From the NCBI RefSeq assembly GCF_001654985.1, contig NZ_LXEU01000067.1, positions 26,935-90,934 of the forward strand: a stretch of DNA of 64,000 nt, read 5' to 3'. The notes under the pieces are model-generated. The model searched no databases and was not told where the DNA came from. It saw only the letters and a program-made list of their open reading frames with translations. The position numbers and the translations under genes were made by a program. Of this stretch, positions 38,083 through 48,531 are shown piece after piece (positions within the stretch are counted from its first letter, which is position 1; each line of letters begins with the position of its first letter). Origin of the DNA: Kluyvera georgiana ATCC 51603 (GTDB taxonomy: Bacteria; Pseudomonadota; Gammaproteobacteria; Enterobacterales; Enterobacteriaceae).

Positions 38083-38209
38083 ATACACGTCATCCTTCAA
38101 GTTGCCTCTATGTTGGCTGCACTCATTCACCCCAGTCACGTACTTTTGTACGCTCCTGGGGATTCATTCGCTTGCCGCCTCGATGCAACTCGAATGATTT
38201 TGTGTATAT
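38083..38209. repeat. ERIC (intergenic repeat unit) element
   Basis: About 127 bases with long imperfect inverted symmetry. The outer arms are CATCCTTCAAGTTGC and GCAACTCGAATGA; the central core contains CACCCCAGTCACGTAC and GTACGCTCCTGGGGATTC, which is the ERIC signature. It occupies most of the rsmC-holD divergent region. Confidence 0.85.
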
Positions 38210-38277
38210 AGAGTGTAATTGGCGCAGTTTCGATGAATTTGCTATATTTGCGCCCTTGATAGACAGGAGCGTGGTAC

Positions 38278-38691
38278 ATGACATCCCGGCGAGACTGGCA
38301 ATTACAACAGTTGGGTATTACCCAATGGTCACTGCGTCGCCCCGGCGCGTTGCAGGGCGAGATTGCCATTACGCTCCCTCAGCACGTTCGGCTGGTGATC
38401 GTTGGCGAGGAGCTTCCTGCGCTGACGGAACCGCTGATGGGCGATATTCTGCGCGCGCTGCGTCTGACGCCGGACCAGGTTTTACCGCTGACGCCCGATC
38501 GCGTGGCGATGCTGCCGCAGCAGAGCCGCTGCCACTGCTGGCGGCTGGGTAACGATGAACCCGTCACGCTGGAAGGGGCGGTGATTTCGACGCCGCCGTT
38601 TAATGAACTGCAAGCCAGCGCGCCCGCGCGCGCCGCGCTTTGGCAACAAATTTGCGCCCATGAACACGATTTCTACCCTCAGCACGACTGA
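38278..38691 (+). CDS. holD: DNA polymerase III psi subunit
   Basis: A 137-residue clamp-loader accessory protein that links chi (and SSB) to the gamma/tau complex. The N-terminal segment MTSRRDWQLQQLGITQWSLR is the clamp-loader-binding region and the end [18 protein letters not shown] matches E. coli HolD. AGGAG precedes the ATG. Its 3' end overlaps rimI by 32 bases, as in the E. coli holD-rimI-yjjG order. Confidence 0.96.
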   Translation: MTSRRDWQLQQLGITQWSLRRPGALQGEIAITLPQHVRLVIVGEELPALTEPLMGDILRALRLTPDQVLPLTPDRVAMLPQQSRCHCWRLGNDEPVTLEGAVISTPPFNELQASAPARAALWQQICAHEHDFYPQHD

Positions 38692-39106
38692 TTTACCCCG
38701 CGCCTTCGCGATTGAAACGCGCGCCCATGCGTTTCCCTGGAGTGAAACAACCTTCGCCAGTAATCAGGGAGAGCGCTATCTGAACCTGCAGATGTCGGTC
38801 GACGGTGAAATGGCCGCCTTTGCGATCACGCAGGTGGTGCTGGATGAAGCGACGCTGTTCAATATCGCGGTCGACCCAGCGTTTCAGCGCCGCGGTCTGG
38901 GGCGCGAGCTGCTTGAACATCTCATTGATGCGTTAGAGGCACAGGGCGTGGTCACGCTATGGCTGGAAGTCCGCGCATCGAATCACGCAGCCATTGCCCT
39001 GTATGAAAGTTTAGGCTTTAACGAAGCGACGATTCGTCGCAACTATTATCCTACGGCGGAAGGTCGCGAGGATGCCATTATTATGGCGCTGCCCATTAGT
39101 ATGTAA
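38660..39106 (+). CDS. rimI: Ribosomal protein S18 N-alpha-acetyltransferase
   Basis: A 148-residue GNAT enzyme acetylating the N-terminal alanine of S18. The acetyl-CoA motif [20 protein letters not shown] and the C-terminal [20 protein letters not shown] are typical. The start [16 protein letters not shown] lies inside the holD frame; the longer frame from 38603 is holD shadow. Confidence 0.96.
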   Translation: MNTISTLSTTDLPRAFAIETRAHAFPWSETTFASNQGERYLNLQMSVDGEMAAFAITQVVLDEATLFNIAVDPAFQRRGLGRELLEHLIDALEAQGVVTLWLEVRASNHAAIALYESLGFNEATIRRNYYPTAEGREDAIIMALPISM

Positions 39107-39120
39107 GACAAGGTGAAAAG

Positions 39121-39801
39121 ATGAAGAAGTGGGACTGGATTTTCTTCGATGCCGACGAGACGCTGTTTACGTTTGACTCGTTTAGCGGCTTACAGCGGAT
39201 GTTTCTCGACTATAGCGTGACCTTTACCGCGGAAGATTTCCAGGACTACCAGGCGGTGAATAAGCCGCTGTGGGTGGATTACCAGAATGGGGCGATCACC
39301 TCGCTCCAGCTTCAGCATCAGCGTTTTACCGGCTGGGCGGAACGTTTGAATGTTCACCCGGGGGATCTGAACGACGCCTTTATGAATGCGATGGCGGAGA
39401 TTTGCGCGCCTTTGCCGGGGGCCGAGTCGCTGCTGAATGCGCTGAAAGGCAAAGTGAAAATGGGGATCATCACAAACGGTTTTACCTCATTACAGCAAAC
39501 GCGCCTTGAGCGTACCGGCTTTAGCAATCACTTTGATTTGCTGATCATTTCTGAAGAAGTCGGCGTCGCTAAACCGGACCGCCAGATCTTTGATTACGCC
39601 CTTGAACAGGCCGGCCATCCGGACCGTTCCCGCGTGCTGATGGTTGGCGATACCGCCGAGTCTGATATTCGCGGCGGCATGAACGCCGGTTGGGCAACCT
39701 GCTGGCTGAACGCGCACCAGCGCGCGCTGCCGGAAGGCATCACGCCTGACTGGACGGTAACCTCATTGCCTGAACTGGAGCGACTCCTGTGTAAACAGTG
39801 A
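39121..39801 (+). CDS. yjjG: Pyrimidine 5'-nucleotidase YjjG
   Basis: A 226-residue HAD-superfamily phosphatase. Motif I is [17 protein letters not shown], motif II contains [18 protein letters not shown], and motifs III/IV are [18 protein letters not shown] and [20 protein letters not shown]. In E. coli YjjG dephosphorylates dUMP and non-canonical pyrimidine nucleotides and protects against their incorporation. It follows rimI by 14 bases with an AAGG site. Confidence 0.95.
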   Translation: MKKWDWIFFDADETLFTFDSFSGLQRMFLDYSVTFTAEDFQDYQAVNKPLWVDYQNGAITSLQLQHQRFTGWAERLNVHPGDLNDAFMNAMAEICAPLPGAESLLNALKGKVKMGIITNGFTSLQQTRLERTGFSNHFDLLIISEEVGVAKPDRQIFDYALEQAGHPDRSRVLMVGDTAESDIRGGMNAGWATCWLNAHQRALPEGITPDWTVTSLPELERLLCKQ

Positions 39802-39893
39802 TTGCCAGCCCCCCTTTGATGGGTAAAATAGCCGCAATTTTTTCGTATTCAACATGCGCGGCGCGTTGCCGCGTTTACTAAGAAGATTGAATT

Positions 39894-41483
39894 ATGACGT
39901 TGTCTCCTTATTTGCAAGAGGTGGCCAAGCGCCGCACTTTTGCCATTATTTCTCACCCGGATGCCGGTAAAACGACGATCACTGAAAAGGTGCTGTTATT
40001 CGGACAGGCCATTCAGACCGCCGGTACGGTAAAAGGGCGTGGTTCCAGCCAGCATGCGAAATCCGACTGGATGGAGATGGAAAAGCAGCGTGGTATCTCG
40101 ATTACCACGTCCGTGATGCAGTTTCCGTACCGTGACTGCCTGGTGAACCTGCTGGACACCCCGGGGCACGAAGACTTCTCCGAGGATACCTATCGTACGC
40201 TGACGGCGGTCGACTGTTGTCTGATGGTTATCGACGCCGCGAAAGGCGTTGAGGATCGTACCCGCAAGCTGATGGAAGTTACCCGTCTGCGCGATACGCC
40301 GATCCTGACCTTCATGAACAAACTCGACCGCGATATCCGCGATCCGATGGAAGTGCTGGATGAAGTGGAGCGCGAGCTGAAAATCGGCTGCGCGCCGATT
40401 ACCTGGCCGATTGGCTGCGGCAAGCTGTTCAAAGGCGTTTACCATCTCTATAAAGATGAAACCTATCTGTATCAGACGGGTAAAGGCCACACCATTCAGG
40501 AAGTGCGTATTGTGAAAGGGCTGAACAGCCCTGAGCTGGATGCGGCGGTCGGTGAAGAGCTGGCCCAGCAGCTGCGTGACGAGCTGGAACTGGTGCAGGG
40601 TGCGTCCAACGAGTTCGATAAAGAGCTGTTCCTGGCGGGGGAAATTACGCCGGTCTTCTTCGGTACCGCGCTGGGCAACTTCGGCGTTGACCATATGCTC
40701 GACGGTTTAGTGGAGTGGGCGCCAGCGCCAATGCCGCGTAACACCGATACCCGCCTGGTGGAAGCGCAGGACGAGAAGTTCTCCGGCTTCGTGTTTAAAA
40801 TTCAGGCCAACATGGACCCGAAACACCGCGACCGCGTGGCGTTTATGCGCGTGGTGTCGGGGAAATATGAAAAAGGCATGAAGCTGCGTCAGGTGCGTAT
40901 CGGTAAAGATGTGGTTATCTCTGATGCGCTAACCTTTATGGCGGGTGACCGTTCGCACGTTGAAGAGGCCTATCCGGGCGATATCATCGGGTTGCACAAC
41001 CACGGTACCATCCAGATTGGCGACACCTTTACTCAGGGCGAGATGATGAAGTTCACCGGTATCCCGAACTTCGCGCCGGAACTGTTCCGTCGTATCCGCC
41101 TGAAGGATCCGTTGAAGCAGAAACAGCTGCTGAAAGGGTTGGTACAGCTGTCGGAAGAGGGCGCGGTGCAGGTGTTCCGTCCGATTGCCAACAACGACCT
41201 GATCGTAGGCGCCGTGGGTGTGCTGCAGTTTGACGTGGTGGTTGCGCGTCTGAAAAGCGAATACAACGTTGAAGCGATTTACGAATCGGTAAACGTCGCC
41301 ACCGCCCGCTGGGTAGAGGGGAAAGACGTGAAGAAATTCGAAGAGTTCAAGCGTAAAAACGAAGTTCAGCTGGCGCTGGACGGTGGCGATAATCTGACGT
41401 ACATCGCCCCGACCATGGTGAACCTGAACCTGACGCAGGAACGTTATCCTGACGTTGAGTTCCGCAAAACTCGCGAGCACTAA
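39894..41483 (+). CDS. prfC: Peptide chain release factor 3
   Basis: A 529-residue translational GTPase that recycles RF1 and RF2 after termination. G-domain motifs are visible: G1 [17 protein letters not shown]3 [19 protein letters not shown]4 [12 protein letters not shown]. Domains II and III follow, ending FRKTREH. Length equals E. coli PrfC. A strong terminator follows. Confidence 0.97.
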   Translation: MTLSPYLQEVAKRRTFAIISHPDAGKTTITEKVLLFGQAIQTAGTVKGRGSSQHAKSDWMEMEKQRGISITTSVMQFPYRDCLVNLLDTPGHEDFSEDTYRTLTAVDCCLMVIDAAKGVEDRTRKLMEVTRLRDTPILTFMNKLDRDIRDPMEVLDEVERELKIGCAPITWPIGCGKLFKGVYHLYKDETYLYQTGKGHTIQEVRIVKGLNSPELDAAVGEELAQQLRDELELVQGASNEFDKELFLAGEITPVFFGTALGNFGVDHMLDGLVEWAPAPMPRNTDTRLVEAQDEKFSGFVFKIQANMDPKHRDRVAFMRVVSGKYEKGMKLRQVRIGKDVVISDALTFMAGDRSHVEEAYPGDIIGLHNHGTIQIGDTFTQGEMMKFTGIPNFAPELFRRIRLKDPLKQKQLLKGLVQLSEEGAVQVFRPIANNDLIVGAVGVLQFDVVVARLKSEYNVEAIYESVNVATARWVEGKDVKKFEEFKRKNEVQLALDGGDNLTYIAPTMVNLNLTQERYPDVEFRKTREH

Positions 41484-41883
41484 AACCCCCTTCAGGGTGC
41501 GGCAGCCGCTGCACCCTGACACTTTTCCTTCCTTTTTAGCCTGTTACGGAAAGTTCTTAATTCCGCCCCTTTTTCCATTAACTGTCTGTTTTTTGCTCAG
41601 CGAAGCGGGCGCTTTCAAAATTGTGATCTATATTTAACAAAGCGATGACATCTGTGTCGGCTTTAAATTCTGATAGTCACGCTATGTAAAGTGCTTAAAG
41701 CTGACACTTATTTTCATCGCAATATTAATAACTGGATAAGGGCGCGATTTTGCGGTGATTTATGGTCCTGAGAATTGGGGGCTGTCGTGAAATTCGTGGT
41801 CAGGGGTTTCGTCCCCTATTCAGCAATGCAACCTGCGTGTTGCACATGCTCAAATTGCGGGCAAAACATACAGGAATATATTG
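41484..41883. other. Region between prfC and osmY
   Basis: 400 bases with no gene. It opens with the prfC terminator. The remainder is moderately AT-rich and must carry the osmY promoter, expected to be sigma-S dependent from E. coli; I could not place its -10 with confidence. A short stem (GGGGTTTCGTCCCC, about 41804-41817) lies 65-80 bases before the osmY start. Confidence 0.5.
41492..41530 (+). terminator. Rho-independent terminator of prfC
   Basis: Inverted repeat TCAGGGTGC...GCACCCTGA with an inner GGC/GCC-type stem, followed by CACTTTTCCTTCCTTTTT. It starts 9 bases after the prfC stop. Confidence 0.88.
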
Positions 41884-42477
41884 ATGATGAAAAAACTGAC
41901 GATGTCTAAAACGCTGCTTGCCGTGATGCTGACTTCTGCTGTGGCTACCGGTTCCGTCTACGCAGAAACGACAACGATGGATAAGGCTCAGGCCAGTGCG
42001 GAAAGTGCAGGGAATAAAGTCGGTAACTTCATGGATGACAGCACCATCACGGCAAAAGTCAAAGCCGCCCTGCTGGATAACGAGAGTATTAAGAGCACGG
42101 ATATCTCCGTGAAGACGGATAAAAAAGTCGTGACGCTGAGCGGCTTTGTACAAAGTCAGGCGCAGGCTGAAGCGGCTGTTGCGGCGGCGAAAACCGTTGA
42201 GGGCGTTGCTTCTGTGAGTGACAAGCTTCACGTCCGCGACAGCAAAGAAAGCTCGATAAAAGGCTATGCCGGTGATACGGCAACGACCAGTGAAGTGAAA
42301 GCCAGGCTGCTGGCTGACGACATCGTACCCTCACGTAACGTGAAAGTTGAGACGACAGATGGCGTTGTGCAGCTGTCGGGTACCGTGGAATCCCAGGCGC
42401 AAAGCGAGCGTGCAGAAAGCGTCGCTAAAGCCGTCGAAGGCGTGAAAAGCGTCAAAAATGATCTGAAAGTGCAGTAA
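41884..42477 (+). CDS. osmY: Osmotically inducible periplasmic protein OsmY
   Basis: A 197-residue periplasmic protein with a signal peptide ([20 protein letters not shown], cleavage near VYA-ETT). Two BON domains follow, each with the pattern D-S-x-I-T-A-K-V ([38 protein letters not shown]) and [15 protein letters not shown] / [18 protein letters not shown] domains bind membranes; OsmY helps stabilise outer-membrane proteins under osmotic and stationary-phase stress. Two or three adjacent start codons exist (TTG 41881, ATG 41884, ATG 41887) with AGGA upstream; I chose the first ATG. Confidence 0.96.
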   Translation: MMKKLTMSKTLLAVMLTSAVATGSVYAETTTMDKAQASAESAGNKVGNFMDDSTITAKVKAALLDNESIKSTDISVKTDKKVVTLSGFVQSQAQAEAAVAAAKTVEGVASVSDKLHVRDSKESSIKGYAGDTATTSEVKARLLADDIVPSRNVKVETTDGVVQLSGTVESQAQSERAESVAKAVEGVKSVKNDLKVQ

Positions 42478-42480
42478 TAA

Positions 42481-42528
42481 GTGGTCATCTTGTCTCCTGA
42501 AATTTGGCAGGAGACAAGATGTGCACCA
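42481..42528. repeat. Long inverted repeat between osmY and ytjA
   Basis: Arms CATCTTGTCTCCTG and CAGGAGACAAGATG (14 bp, perfect) around an 8-base AAATTTGG loop, extended outward by GTGGT/ACCAC with a small bulge. It begins 4 bases after the osmY stop. There is no T-run, so it may be an mRNA-stabilising hairpin, an atypical terminator or a small mobile remnant. Confidence 0.7.
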
Positions 42529-42605
42529 CACTAAAAAAAGTGCCGATGGGTGGCCTGGACGCTCATAGCAAGCGGGCGACATTAACTATGGTAAAGGAGA
42601 AGCTT

Positions 42606-42767
42606 ATGTTTCGTTGGGGCATTATATTTCTGGTTATCGCGTTAATTGCCGCCGCATTAGGATTTGGTGGACTGGCAGGTACCGCTGCATGGGCAGCGAA
42701 AATCGTGTTTGTTGTGGGGATTATCATCTTCCTGGTGAGCCTGTTTACCGGGCGTAAACGACCCTAG
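42606..42767 (+). CDS. ytjA: DUF1328 small membrane protein YtjA
   Basis: A 53-residue protein with two hydrophobic helices ([38 protein letters not shown]) and a basic tail GRKRP. It matches E. coli YtjA in length and nearly every residue I recall. The role is unknown, though osmotic/stationary-phase coexpression with osmY is plausible. AAAGGAGAAG lies just upstream; the longer frame from 42504 is not favoured. Confidence 0.93.
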   Translation: MFRWGIIFLVIALIAAALGFGGLAGTAAWAAKIVFVVGIIIFLVSLFTGRKRP

Positions 42768-42795
42768 AGCATCGCGTACGAAATAGCATTAAATC

Positions 42796-42826
42796 AAAGC
42801 CAGTCCAGCGGACTGGCTTTATTAGT
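42796..42826 (+). terminator. Terminator of ytjA
   Basis: AAAGCCAGTCC-AGC-GGACTGGCTTT inverted repeat followed by ATTAGTTTT, 28 bases after the ytjA stop. Confidence 0.88.
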
Positions 42827-42888
42827 TTTAGCCGACGCGAATTTAGGCTACTTTGTTAGTCTGAGAACTAAAAAACAGGTAGGTAGAG

Positions 42889-43950
42889 GTGGGGCAGCGT
42901 ATACCCGTCACGCTTGGCAATATTGCGCCATTATCGCTGAGGCGTTTCACTCCTGGTCGCATGGCGCTGGTCTGCGAGGGGGGAGGGCAACGTGGTATCT
43001 TCACTGCAGGGGTGCTTGATGAGTTTATGCGGGCACAGTTCAATCCCTTCGATCTCTACTACGGGAGCTCGGCGGGCGCGCAAAATATTTCCGCCTATCT
43101 GTGCAACCAACCGGGATACGGGCGTAAAGTCATCATGCGTTACACCACCCGGCGGGAGTTTTTCGACCCGGTACGCTTTGTCCGCGGCGGCAACCTTATT
43201 GACCTCGATTGGCTAGTCGGCTCAACCGCCGGGCAAATGCCGCTGGCAATGGACACCGCCGAACGTCTGTTTGAACTGGGAAAATCTTTCTATATCTGCG
43301 CCTGCCGAAGCGATGATTATACGCCCAGCTATTTTTCACCAACCCGACATAACTGGCTCGATATTATTCGGGCGTCCAGCGCGATTCCGGGCTTCTATCG
43401 CCCCGGCGTGGCGCTGAATGGTATTAGTTACTTTGATGGCGGCGTGAGCGATGCGATCCCGGTGCGCGAAGCAGCAAAGCAGGGGGCAAAGACGCTGGTG
43501 GTGATCCGCACCGTGCCGTCTCAGATGTACTATACGCCGCAGTGGTTTAAACGTATGGAACGCTGGCTGGGGGAGAGCAGCCTGCAGCCGCTGGTGAATC
43601 TGGTGCAACACCATGAAACCAGCTATTCCGAAATCCAGAAATTTATTGAAAACCCGCCGGGTAATCTGCGTATTTTTGAAATCTATCCACCAAAACCGTT
43701 GCTCAGTATGGCGCTTGGAAGCCGTATTCCCGCCCTGCGCCAGGACTACAAAACAGGGCGTTTGTGCGGCCGCTATTTTCTGGCAACCATTGGTAAGCTG
43801 TTGTCAGAAAAACCGCCGCTGGCGCGCCATGTTTCATCAGACGCGCTGTCCATTCCAACACGACCGGTTGCTAATGATATCCCCACAGCGGTAATGCCCG
43901 ATGTATTGCCCGTTAACGATACTTTTTTCAATGATAAGGATCTGGCGTGA
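42889..43950 (+). CDS. yjjU: Patatin-like phospholipase YjjU
   Basis: A 353-residue patatin-fold hydrolase. The oxyanion-loop CEGGGQRGIFTAGVLDEF, the nucleophile elbow in YYGSSAGAQNIS (GxSxG) and the catalytic DGG in YFDGGVSDAIPV are all present, so the Ser-Asp dyad is intact. The lipid substrate is not established. The start is GTG at 42889 with an AGGT-rich stretch upstream, matching the E. coli N-terminus. It overlaps yjjV by 4 bases. Confidence 0.93.
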   Translation: MGQRIPVTLGNIAPLSLRRFTPGRMALVCEGGGQRGIFTAGVLDEFMRAQFNPFDLYYGSSAGAQNISAYLCNQPGYGRKVIMRYTTRREFFDPVRFVRGGNLIDLDWLVGSTAGQMPLAMDTAERLFELGKSFYICACRSDDYTPSYFSPTRHNWLDIIRASSAIPGFYRPGVALNGISYFDGGVSDAIPVREAAKQGAKTLVVIRTVPSQMYYTPQWFKRMERWLGESSLQPLVNLVQHHETSYSEIQKFIENPPGNLRIFEIYPPKPLLSMALGSRIPALRQDYKTGRLCGRYFLATIGKLLSEKPPLARHVSSDALSIPTRPVANDIPTAVMPDVLPVNDTFFNDKDLA

Positions 43951-44726
43951 ACGGCAGCTTTATTGATACCCATTGCCATTTTGATTTTGCGCCGTTTCCC
44001 GGCGACGAAGAGGCAAGTATTCAACGCGCAGCGGCGGCTGGCGTTGACAAGATAGTGATTCCGGCTACCGAGGCCGACAATTTTAGTCGTGTGCTGGCAT
44101 TAGCTGAACGCTTTCCTTCTTTGTATGCCGCGATTGGGCTGCACCCCATTGTTGTGGAGCGCCATAGCGATGAGAGCCTGGCGCAGCTGGAAGTGGAACT
44201 CTCCCGCAAATCCTCAAAATTGGTTGCGGTGGGGGAAATGGGTCTCGATCTCTACCGCGAAAACCCGCAGTTTGAGCGTCAGCAGTACCTGCTGGACGCG
44301 CAGCTTAGACTGGCCAAACGTTACGATCTGCCGGTGATCCTCCATTCGCGACGCACGCACGACAAGCTGGCGCTACATCTGAAGCGGCACAACCTGCCGA
44401 GAACGGGGGTGGTTCACGGTTTTTCCGGTAGCCTGCAACAGGCAGAGCGGTTTGTGCAGTTAGGCTATAAAATAGGCGTCGGCGGAACGATTTCGTACCC
44501 GCGAGCCAGCAAGACGCGTGACGTCATGGCGCAACTGCCGCTGTCGTCGCTGGTGCTGGAAACCGATGCGCCGGATATGCCGCTTAATGGCTACCAGGGT
44601 CAGCCCAATCGCCCTGAGCGCATTGCCGAAGTATTCACGCACCTGTGCTCGCTGCGTCCGGAAGCGCCAGAGCACATTGCCAGCGCGCTCATTGCGAATA
44701 CCTATTCGCTATTTCCTGGCTTGTAG
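43947..44726 (+). CDS. yjjV: TatD-family metal-dependent hydrolase YjjV
   Basis: A 259-residue TIM-barrel metallohydrolase. The metal ligands are visible as SFIDTHCHFDFAPF (HxH), AVGEMGLDLYREN, VILHSRRTHDKL, GVVHGFSGSLQ and VLETDAPDMPLNG. TatD homologues are DNases or phosphodiesterases; YjjV's substrate is not settled. The GTG start overlaps the yjjU stop, so the two are translationally coupled. Confidence 0.94.
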   Translation: MNGSFIDTHCHFDFAPFPGDEEASIQRAAAAGVDKIVIPATEADNFSRVLALAERFPSLYAAIGLHPIVVERHSDESLAQLEVELSRKSSKLVAVGEMGLDLYRENPQFERQQYLLDAQLRLAKRYDLPVILHSRRTHDKLALHLKRHNLPRTGVVHGFSGSLQQAERFVQLGYKIGVGGTISYPRASKTRDVMAQLPLSSLVLETDAPDMPLNGYQGQPNRPERIAEVFTHLCSLRPEAPEHIASALIANTYSLFPGL

Positions 44727-44873
44727 GGTGACTTAGGTCTCATTATTGGCTTTTCGTCTGTTACCGTTGCGTAAAACCTGTGATTTTGAACAAAAAAGAT
44801 AATTGCGGAACGTTATAATCGGCGCCGTTGGTTTGCCGTAATTATTATATTTTTCAATACACAGGGACTCTGT

Positions 44874-46151
44874 ATGCAAATCCTCATGGGACTCATCGGC
44901 ATGGTGGTGCTGCTCGCCATTGCCTTACTTCTCTCCAGTAATCGTAAAGCAATCAATCTTCGCACCGTGCTGGGAGCCTGGCTTTTGCAGGTGGGTATCG
45001 GTGCATTAATCCTTTATGTGCCTGCCGGGCGTAAAGTGCTGCTGGCAATGTCGGAAGGCGTGGCTAACGTTATCGCTTACGGTAACGAAGGGATCGGCTT
45101 CCTGTTCGGCGGCCTGGTCTCCGACAAGATGTTTGAAGTCTTTGGCGGCGGCGGCTTCGTCTTTGCGCTGCGCGTTCTGCCGGTCATCGTCTTTTTCTCC
45201 TCGCTGATTGCCGTCCTTTACTATCTCGGCATTATGCAGTTTGTCATCCGTATTCTTGGGGGCGGCCTGCGTAAGGTGCTCAAAACGTCGCGCACGGAAT
45301 CACTTTCTGCGACCGCAAACATCTTTGTCGGCCAAACGGAAGCCCCGCTGGTGGTTCGTCCGTATATTGCCACGATGACGCGTTCTGAGCTGTTTGCCGT
45401 GATGTGTGGCGGTCTGGCATCGGTTGCCGGTTCCGTGTTGGCGGGCTACGCGCAGATGGGCGTTCCGTTGGAATACCTGATTGCCGCATCGTTTATGGCG
45501 GCGCCGGGTGGCCTGCTGTTCGCTAAGATTATGGTTCCGGAAACCGAGACGCCGCAGGATTCTCCTACGCTGGAGAAGAATTCGAAAGATCCGGATGCGC
45601 CGACTAACGTGCTGGACGCAGCGGCATCGGGAGCGGCATCCGGGATGCAGCTGGCGCTGAACGTGGGCGCAATGCTGTTGGCGTTTATTGCGCTGATTGC
45701 GCTGCTGAACGGTATCTTGTCTGGGGTAGGCGGCTGGTTCAACTACCCGGAACTGTCGCTGCAGCTGATTCTGGGCTGGGTCTTCTCGCCGCTGGCGTGG
45801 GTGATCGGCGTGCCGTGGAGTGAAGCGACGGTCGCGGGTTCATTTATCGGCCAGAAGCTGGTGATCAACGAATTTGTGGCCTACATGAACTTCGGTGAAT
45901 ATCTGAAGGCAGATGCGGAAGTGGCGGCAGCCGGGTTGCAGGTGATTTCAAACCACACCAAAGCGATTATCTCTTTCGCGCTGTGTGGGTTTGCTAACCT
46001 TTCGTCTATCGCGATTCTGATTGGCGGCCTGGGCAGCATGGCGCCGAAGCGCCGTCAGGATATTGCCCAGTTGGGTCTGAAAGCGGTGGCAGCCGGGACG
46101 CTCTCTAACCTGATGAGCGCCACCATTGCCGGCGTGTTCCTCGCCCTATAA
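44874..46151 (+). CDS. Concentrative nucleoside transporter (NupX/PsuT-like)
   Basis: A 425-residue CNT-family nucleoside:cation symporter in the inner membrane. Family motifs include FIFGS-like [15 protein letters not shown], the nucleoside-binding segment [17 protein letters not shown] and [20 protein letters not shown], and the C-terminal [20 protein letters not shown]. It is nearer E. coli NupX/PsuT than NupC. It lies 2.6 kb upstream of deoCABD and likely feeds it. It has no counterpart here in E. coli. Its stop overlaps that of yjjW by 6 bases. Confidence 0.9.
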   Translation: MQILMGLIGMVVLLAIALLLSSNRKAINLRTVLGAWLLQVGIGALILYVPAGRKVLLAMSEGVANVIAYGNEGIGFLFGGLVSDKMFEVFGGGGFVFALRVLPVIVFFSSLIAVLYYLGIMQFVIRILGGGLRKVLKTSRTESLSATANIFVGQTEAPLVVRPYIATMTRSELFAVMCGGLASVAGSVLAGYAQMGVPLEYLIAASFMAAPGGLLFAKIMVPETETPQDSPTLEKNSKDPDAPTNVLDAAASGAASGMQLALNVGAMLLAFIALIALLNGILSGVGGWFNYPELSLQLILGWVFSPLAWVIGVPWSEATVAGSFIGQKLVINEFVAYMNFGEYLKADAEVAAAGLQVISNHTKAIISFALCGFANLSSIAILIGGLGSMAPKRRQDIAQLGLKAVAAGTLSNLMSATIAGVFLAL

Positions 46152-47009
46152 GTACAGCGCCGGAGGAATAATCTGCGTTATTCCTCCGGCACGTAGCGCC
46201 TGGCTCAAGGCTTCAATATCCTGCGGCCCGGCGCTACGCCACGCTTTGGCTTCACCATAAACGCCATGTGCATGAAAAGCGTTAATACGAATAGCCACCT
46301 CACCTAACCCGCCGATAAACCCGCTCAGCGCCTCCGCCTCCTGGAGATAATCCGTTTGATCGGGGATCGCTAACAGTCGCAGTTCTGCCAGCATGCCGTG
46401 TTCAGCTAACCATTGAATGCTTTTCTTTATTCGCATGTTGCTTCTGCCGGTTAGCGCGAGATGGCAGGCATTGTCCCAGGCTTTTAAATCGACCATCACG
46501 CCGTCACACAGCGGGCGCAGCTTTTCCCAACCGCTGATTGGCAGCTCACCGTTACTGTCGACCAGACAGGTCAAATGCTTAAGCGCCGGGGAGCTCTTCA
46601 GACGGGCGAACAGCTCGCAGACAAACGGCAGTTGGGTGGTCGCTTCGCCGCCGCTGACGGTAATACCTTCGAGAAATGGCGCGACCTTACTGATGTGCTC
46701 AATCACCTGCTCAACGCTCATCGACTGCGCCATCGGCGTCGCCTGCTGCGGGCACAGATGCAGGCAGGTATCGCATTGCTGGCAAACTGCGGAGTGCCAT
46801 GTCACACGACCGTTTGCAAGGCTGAGCGCCTGATGCGGACACTGCGGCACGCATTCGCCGCAATCGTTGCAGCGCCCCATGGTCCACGGGTTGTGGCAGT
46901 TCTTACAGCGTAGGTTGCAGCCCTGCAGGAACAGGGCCAGGCGGCTGCCCGGCCCGTCGACGCAGGAGAACGGGATAATCTTACTGACTAAAGCGCATCT
47001 GCTGTTCAT
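46146..47009 (-). CDS. yjjW: Glycyl radical enzyme activase YjjW
   Basis: A 287-residue radical SAM activase. The SAM cluster motif CxxxCxxC is in [16 protein letters not shown] bacterial ferredoxin-like insert holds two more 4Fe-4S motifs ([16 protein letters not shown] and [16 protein letters not shown]). It should place the glycyl radical on YjjI. Its start overlaps the yjjI stop by 29 bases, so the two are coupled. A 13-bp hairpin at its very 3' end may end nucleoside-transporter transcripts. Confidence 0.94.
   Translation of the reverse strand: MNSRCALVSKIIPFSCVDGPGSRLALFLQGCNLRCKNCHNPWTMGRCNDCGECVPQCPHQALSLANGRVTWHSAVCQQCDTCLHLCPQQATPMAQSMSVEQVIEHISKVAPFLEGITVSGGEATTQLPFVCELFARLKSSPALKHLTCLVDSNGELPISGWEKLRPLCDGVMVDLKAWDNACHLALTGRSNMRIKKSIQWLAEHGMLAELRLLAIPDQTDYLQEAEALSGFIGGLGEVAIRINAFHAHGVYGEAKAWRSAGPQDIEALSQALRAGGITQIIPPALYL
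46159..46190 (+). terminator. Hairpin inside the yjjW 3' end, downstream of the nucleoside transporter
   Basis: Perfect 13-bp inverted repeat (GCCGGAGGAATAA / TTATTCCTCCGGC) with a 6-base loop, starting 8 bases after the transporter stop. It is embedded in the last codons of the convergent yjjW gene. No T-run follows on the plus strand. Confidence 0.6.
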
Positions 47010-48531
47010 GGCTCACGACACGAGGTTGACGTTCCAGAATACGGGTATTACGTGCGGCTTCTTCACCGAGCCAGGTGGTATTGGTACGTGAGCCTTCCGC
47101 GCGATATTTTTCCAGATCGGACAGACGCACCATATAGCCGGTGACGCGCACCAGATCGTTACCGCTGACGTTAGCGCTGAACTCACGCATACCCACCTTG
47201 AATGCGCCGAGACACAGCTGCATCACCGCCTGCGGGTTACGCTTCACGGTTTCATCAAGGGTCAGAATGTCGCTAATGCCCGCGGCGTAGAACGCATGGT
47301 GCGGCGCGACGGCCAGCAGATGGCTAATCGGGTCCGGTTCATCGCCGTAAGGCAGACGCGCGCCCGGCGTGGTGCCGGTGTCGGAGCTGATGCCAGACTG
47401 TGCGTGCAGCAACGAACGTTGTTGCCAGCCGTACTGCACCGGCGTTTGGGCGACAAATTCGGCCAGCGCCGCGCTGATGCGATAAGCCAGCGTATTGGCC
47501 TGCTCATCTTTACCGTAGCGCCCGGCAATGCCGTCGCGTTCGCACAGGATGTTGACCGCTTCCGCCAGCGAGTAGATCCCGAACATCGGTACAAAACGGT
47601 CCGGGCTTATCAGCCCTTCGCTCACCAGGAAGCTATTCTCAAAGAAGTGAGACTGCTCGTAGAGGAAGCGGCAGCGGGCATCAATGATATCGATTTGCAG
47701 CTGGCAGTAGTGTGGCAGGACGCGGCTGAAGAAATCGTCAATCGAGTTGCTGCGCTGGGCAACCTGCTGCAGATTCATGCGAACCAGGGTGCTGCCGCCG
47801 CCGGCGATCGGCAGAGAGTTGTAACAGCTCACGATGCCATATTGATCTTTTGTGAATATTTTATCATTCGCCGGGCCGTTAGCGATATGTGGTTTACTGC
47901 ACTCGCAAATATTTTGTGCCACCTGTAACAGCAGATCGTCAGGTGTGATTTCCGGATCGTAGATAAAAGTCAGATTGGGCGCAACCTGCTTTAATTCAGC
48001 CTCAGCACGTAAAATAGCCCGTGTAATCGGCGTGTCGTGAGGGCCAATGTTAACGTGCGTGAAGGCATCGGGCAGCGTGCGATCCAGATAGCGCCAGAAA
48101 CGTTTTATTCGAATATCGATTTCATCTTGTGTTAGAATTCTAACATAAGGTGACAGCAACGCATCAAGATGACCGAGATATACCGGCATCGCCGTCACGG
48201 AAGGAACATGGTGATACAGGATGGTCAGCAGCGATAGGGCATCGTCCAGATCCTGCGCGCCTTCCAGCTCCAGCCATGCGGAGCCGTTGGCGAGAAAACG
48301 TTCGTAGTCCGGCAGGACATAGCGCGGTTTGTACGGCGCGTGTCCTTCGAACATATCGCAGATAACACCCTCGGTTAGCGCGGCTTGCGCCTGCTCGGAT
48401 AACTCAGGATACGGCAGGGCATTCTCGGCTTCTAACGCCAGGAAATGGCGTTTTTGTTCCGGGGATAACACGGAGCTTGTCACAATTTGCTGGCAGTGTT
48501 GCAGCAGTGATGATTCTGGCGAAGTGGACAT
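46981..48531 (-). CDS. yjjI: Glycyl radical protein YjjI (DUF3029)
   Basis: A 516-residue protein of the PFL/glycyl-radical superfamily. The radical-bearing loop is in [15 protein letters not shown] (glycine near 465), close to the C-terminus as in all members. A cysteine in [19 protein letters not shown] is a candidate thiyl site. The reaction is unknown. Paired activase YjjW follows. Start [13 protein letters not shown] has GAGGAATTC upstream; the frame opens far earlier but lacks support. A TTGAT-N4-ATC half-conserved FNR-like site lies upstream, so anaerobic induction is possible. Confidence 0.92.
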   Translation of the reverse strand: MSTSPESSLLQHCQQIVTSSVLSPEQKRHFLALEAENALPYPELSEQAQAALTEGVICDMFEGHAPYKPRYVLPDYERFLANGSAWLELEGAQDLDDALSLLTILYHHVPSVTAMPVYLGHLDALLSPYVRILTQDEIDIRIKRFWRYLDRTLPDAFTHVNIGPHDTPITRAILRAEAELKQVAPNLTFIYDPEITPDDLLLQVAQNICECSKPHIANGPANDKIFTKDQYGIVSCYNSLPIAGGGSTLVRMNLQQVAQRSNSIDDFFSRVLPHYCQLQIDIIDARCRFLYEQSHFFENSFLVSEGLISPDRFVPMFGIYSLAEAVNILCERDGIAGRYGKDEQANTLAYRISAALAEFVAQTPVQYGWQQRSLLHAQSGISSDTGTTPGARLPYGDEPDPISHLLAVAPHHAFYAAGISDILTLDETVKRNPQAVMQLCLGAFKVGMREFSANVSGNDLVRVTGYMVRLSDLEKYRAEGSRTNTTWLGEEAARNTRILERQPRVVSHEQQMRFSQ

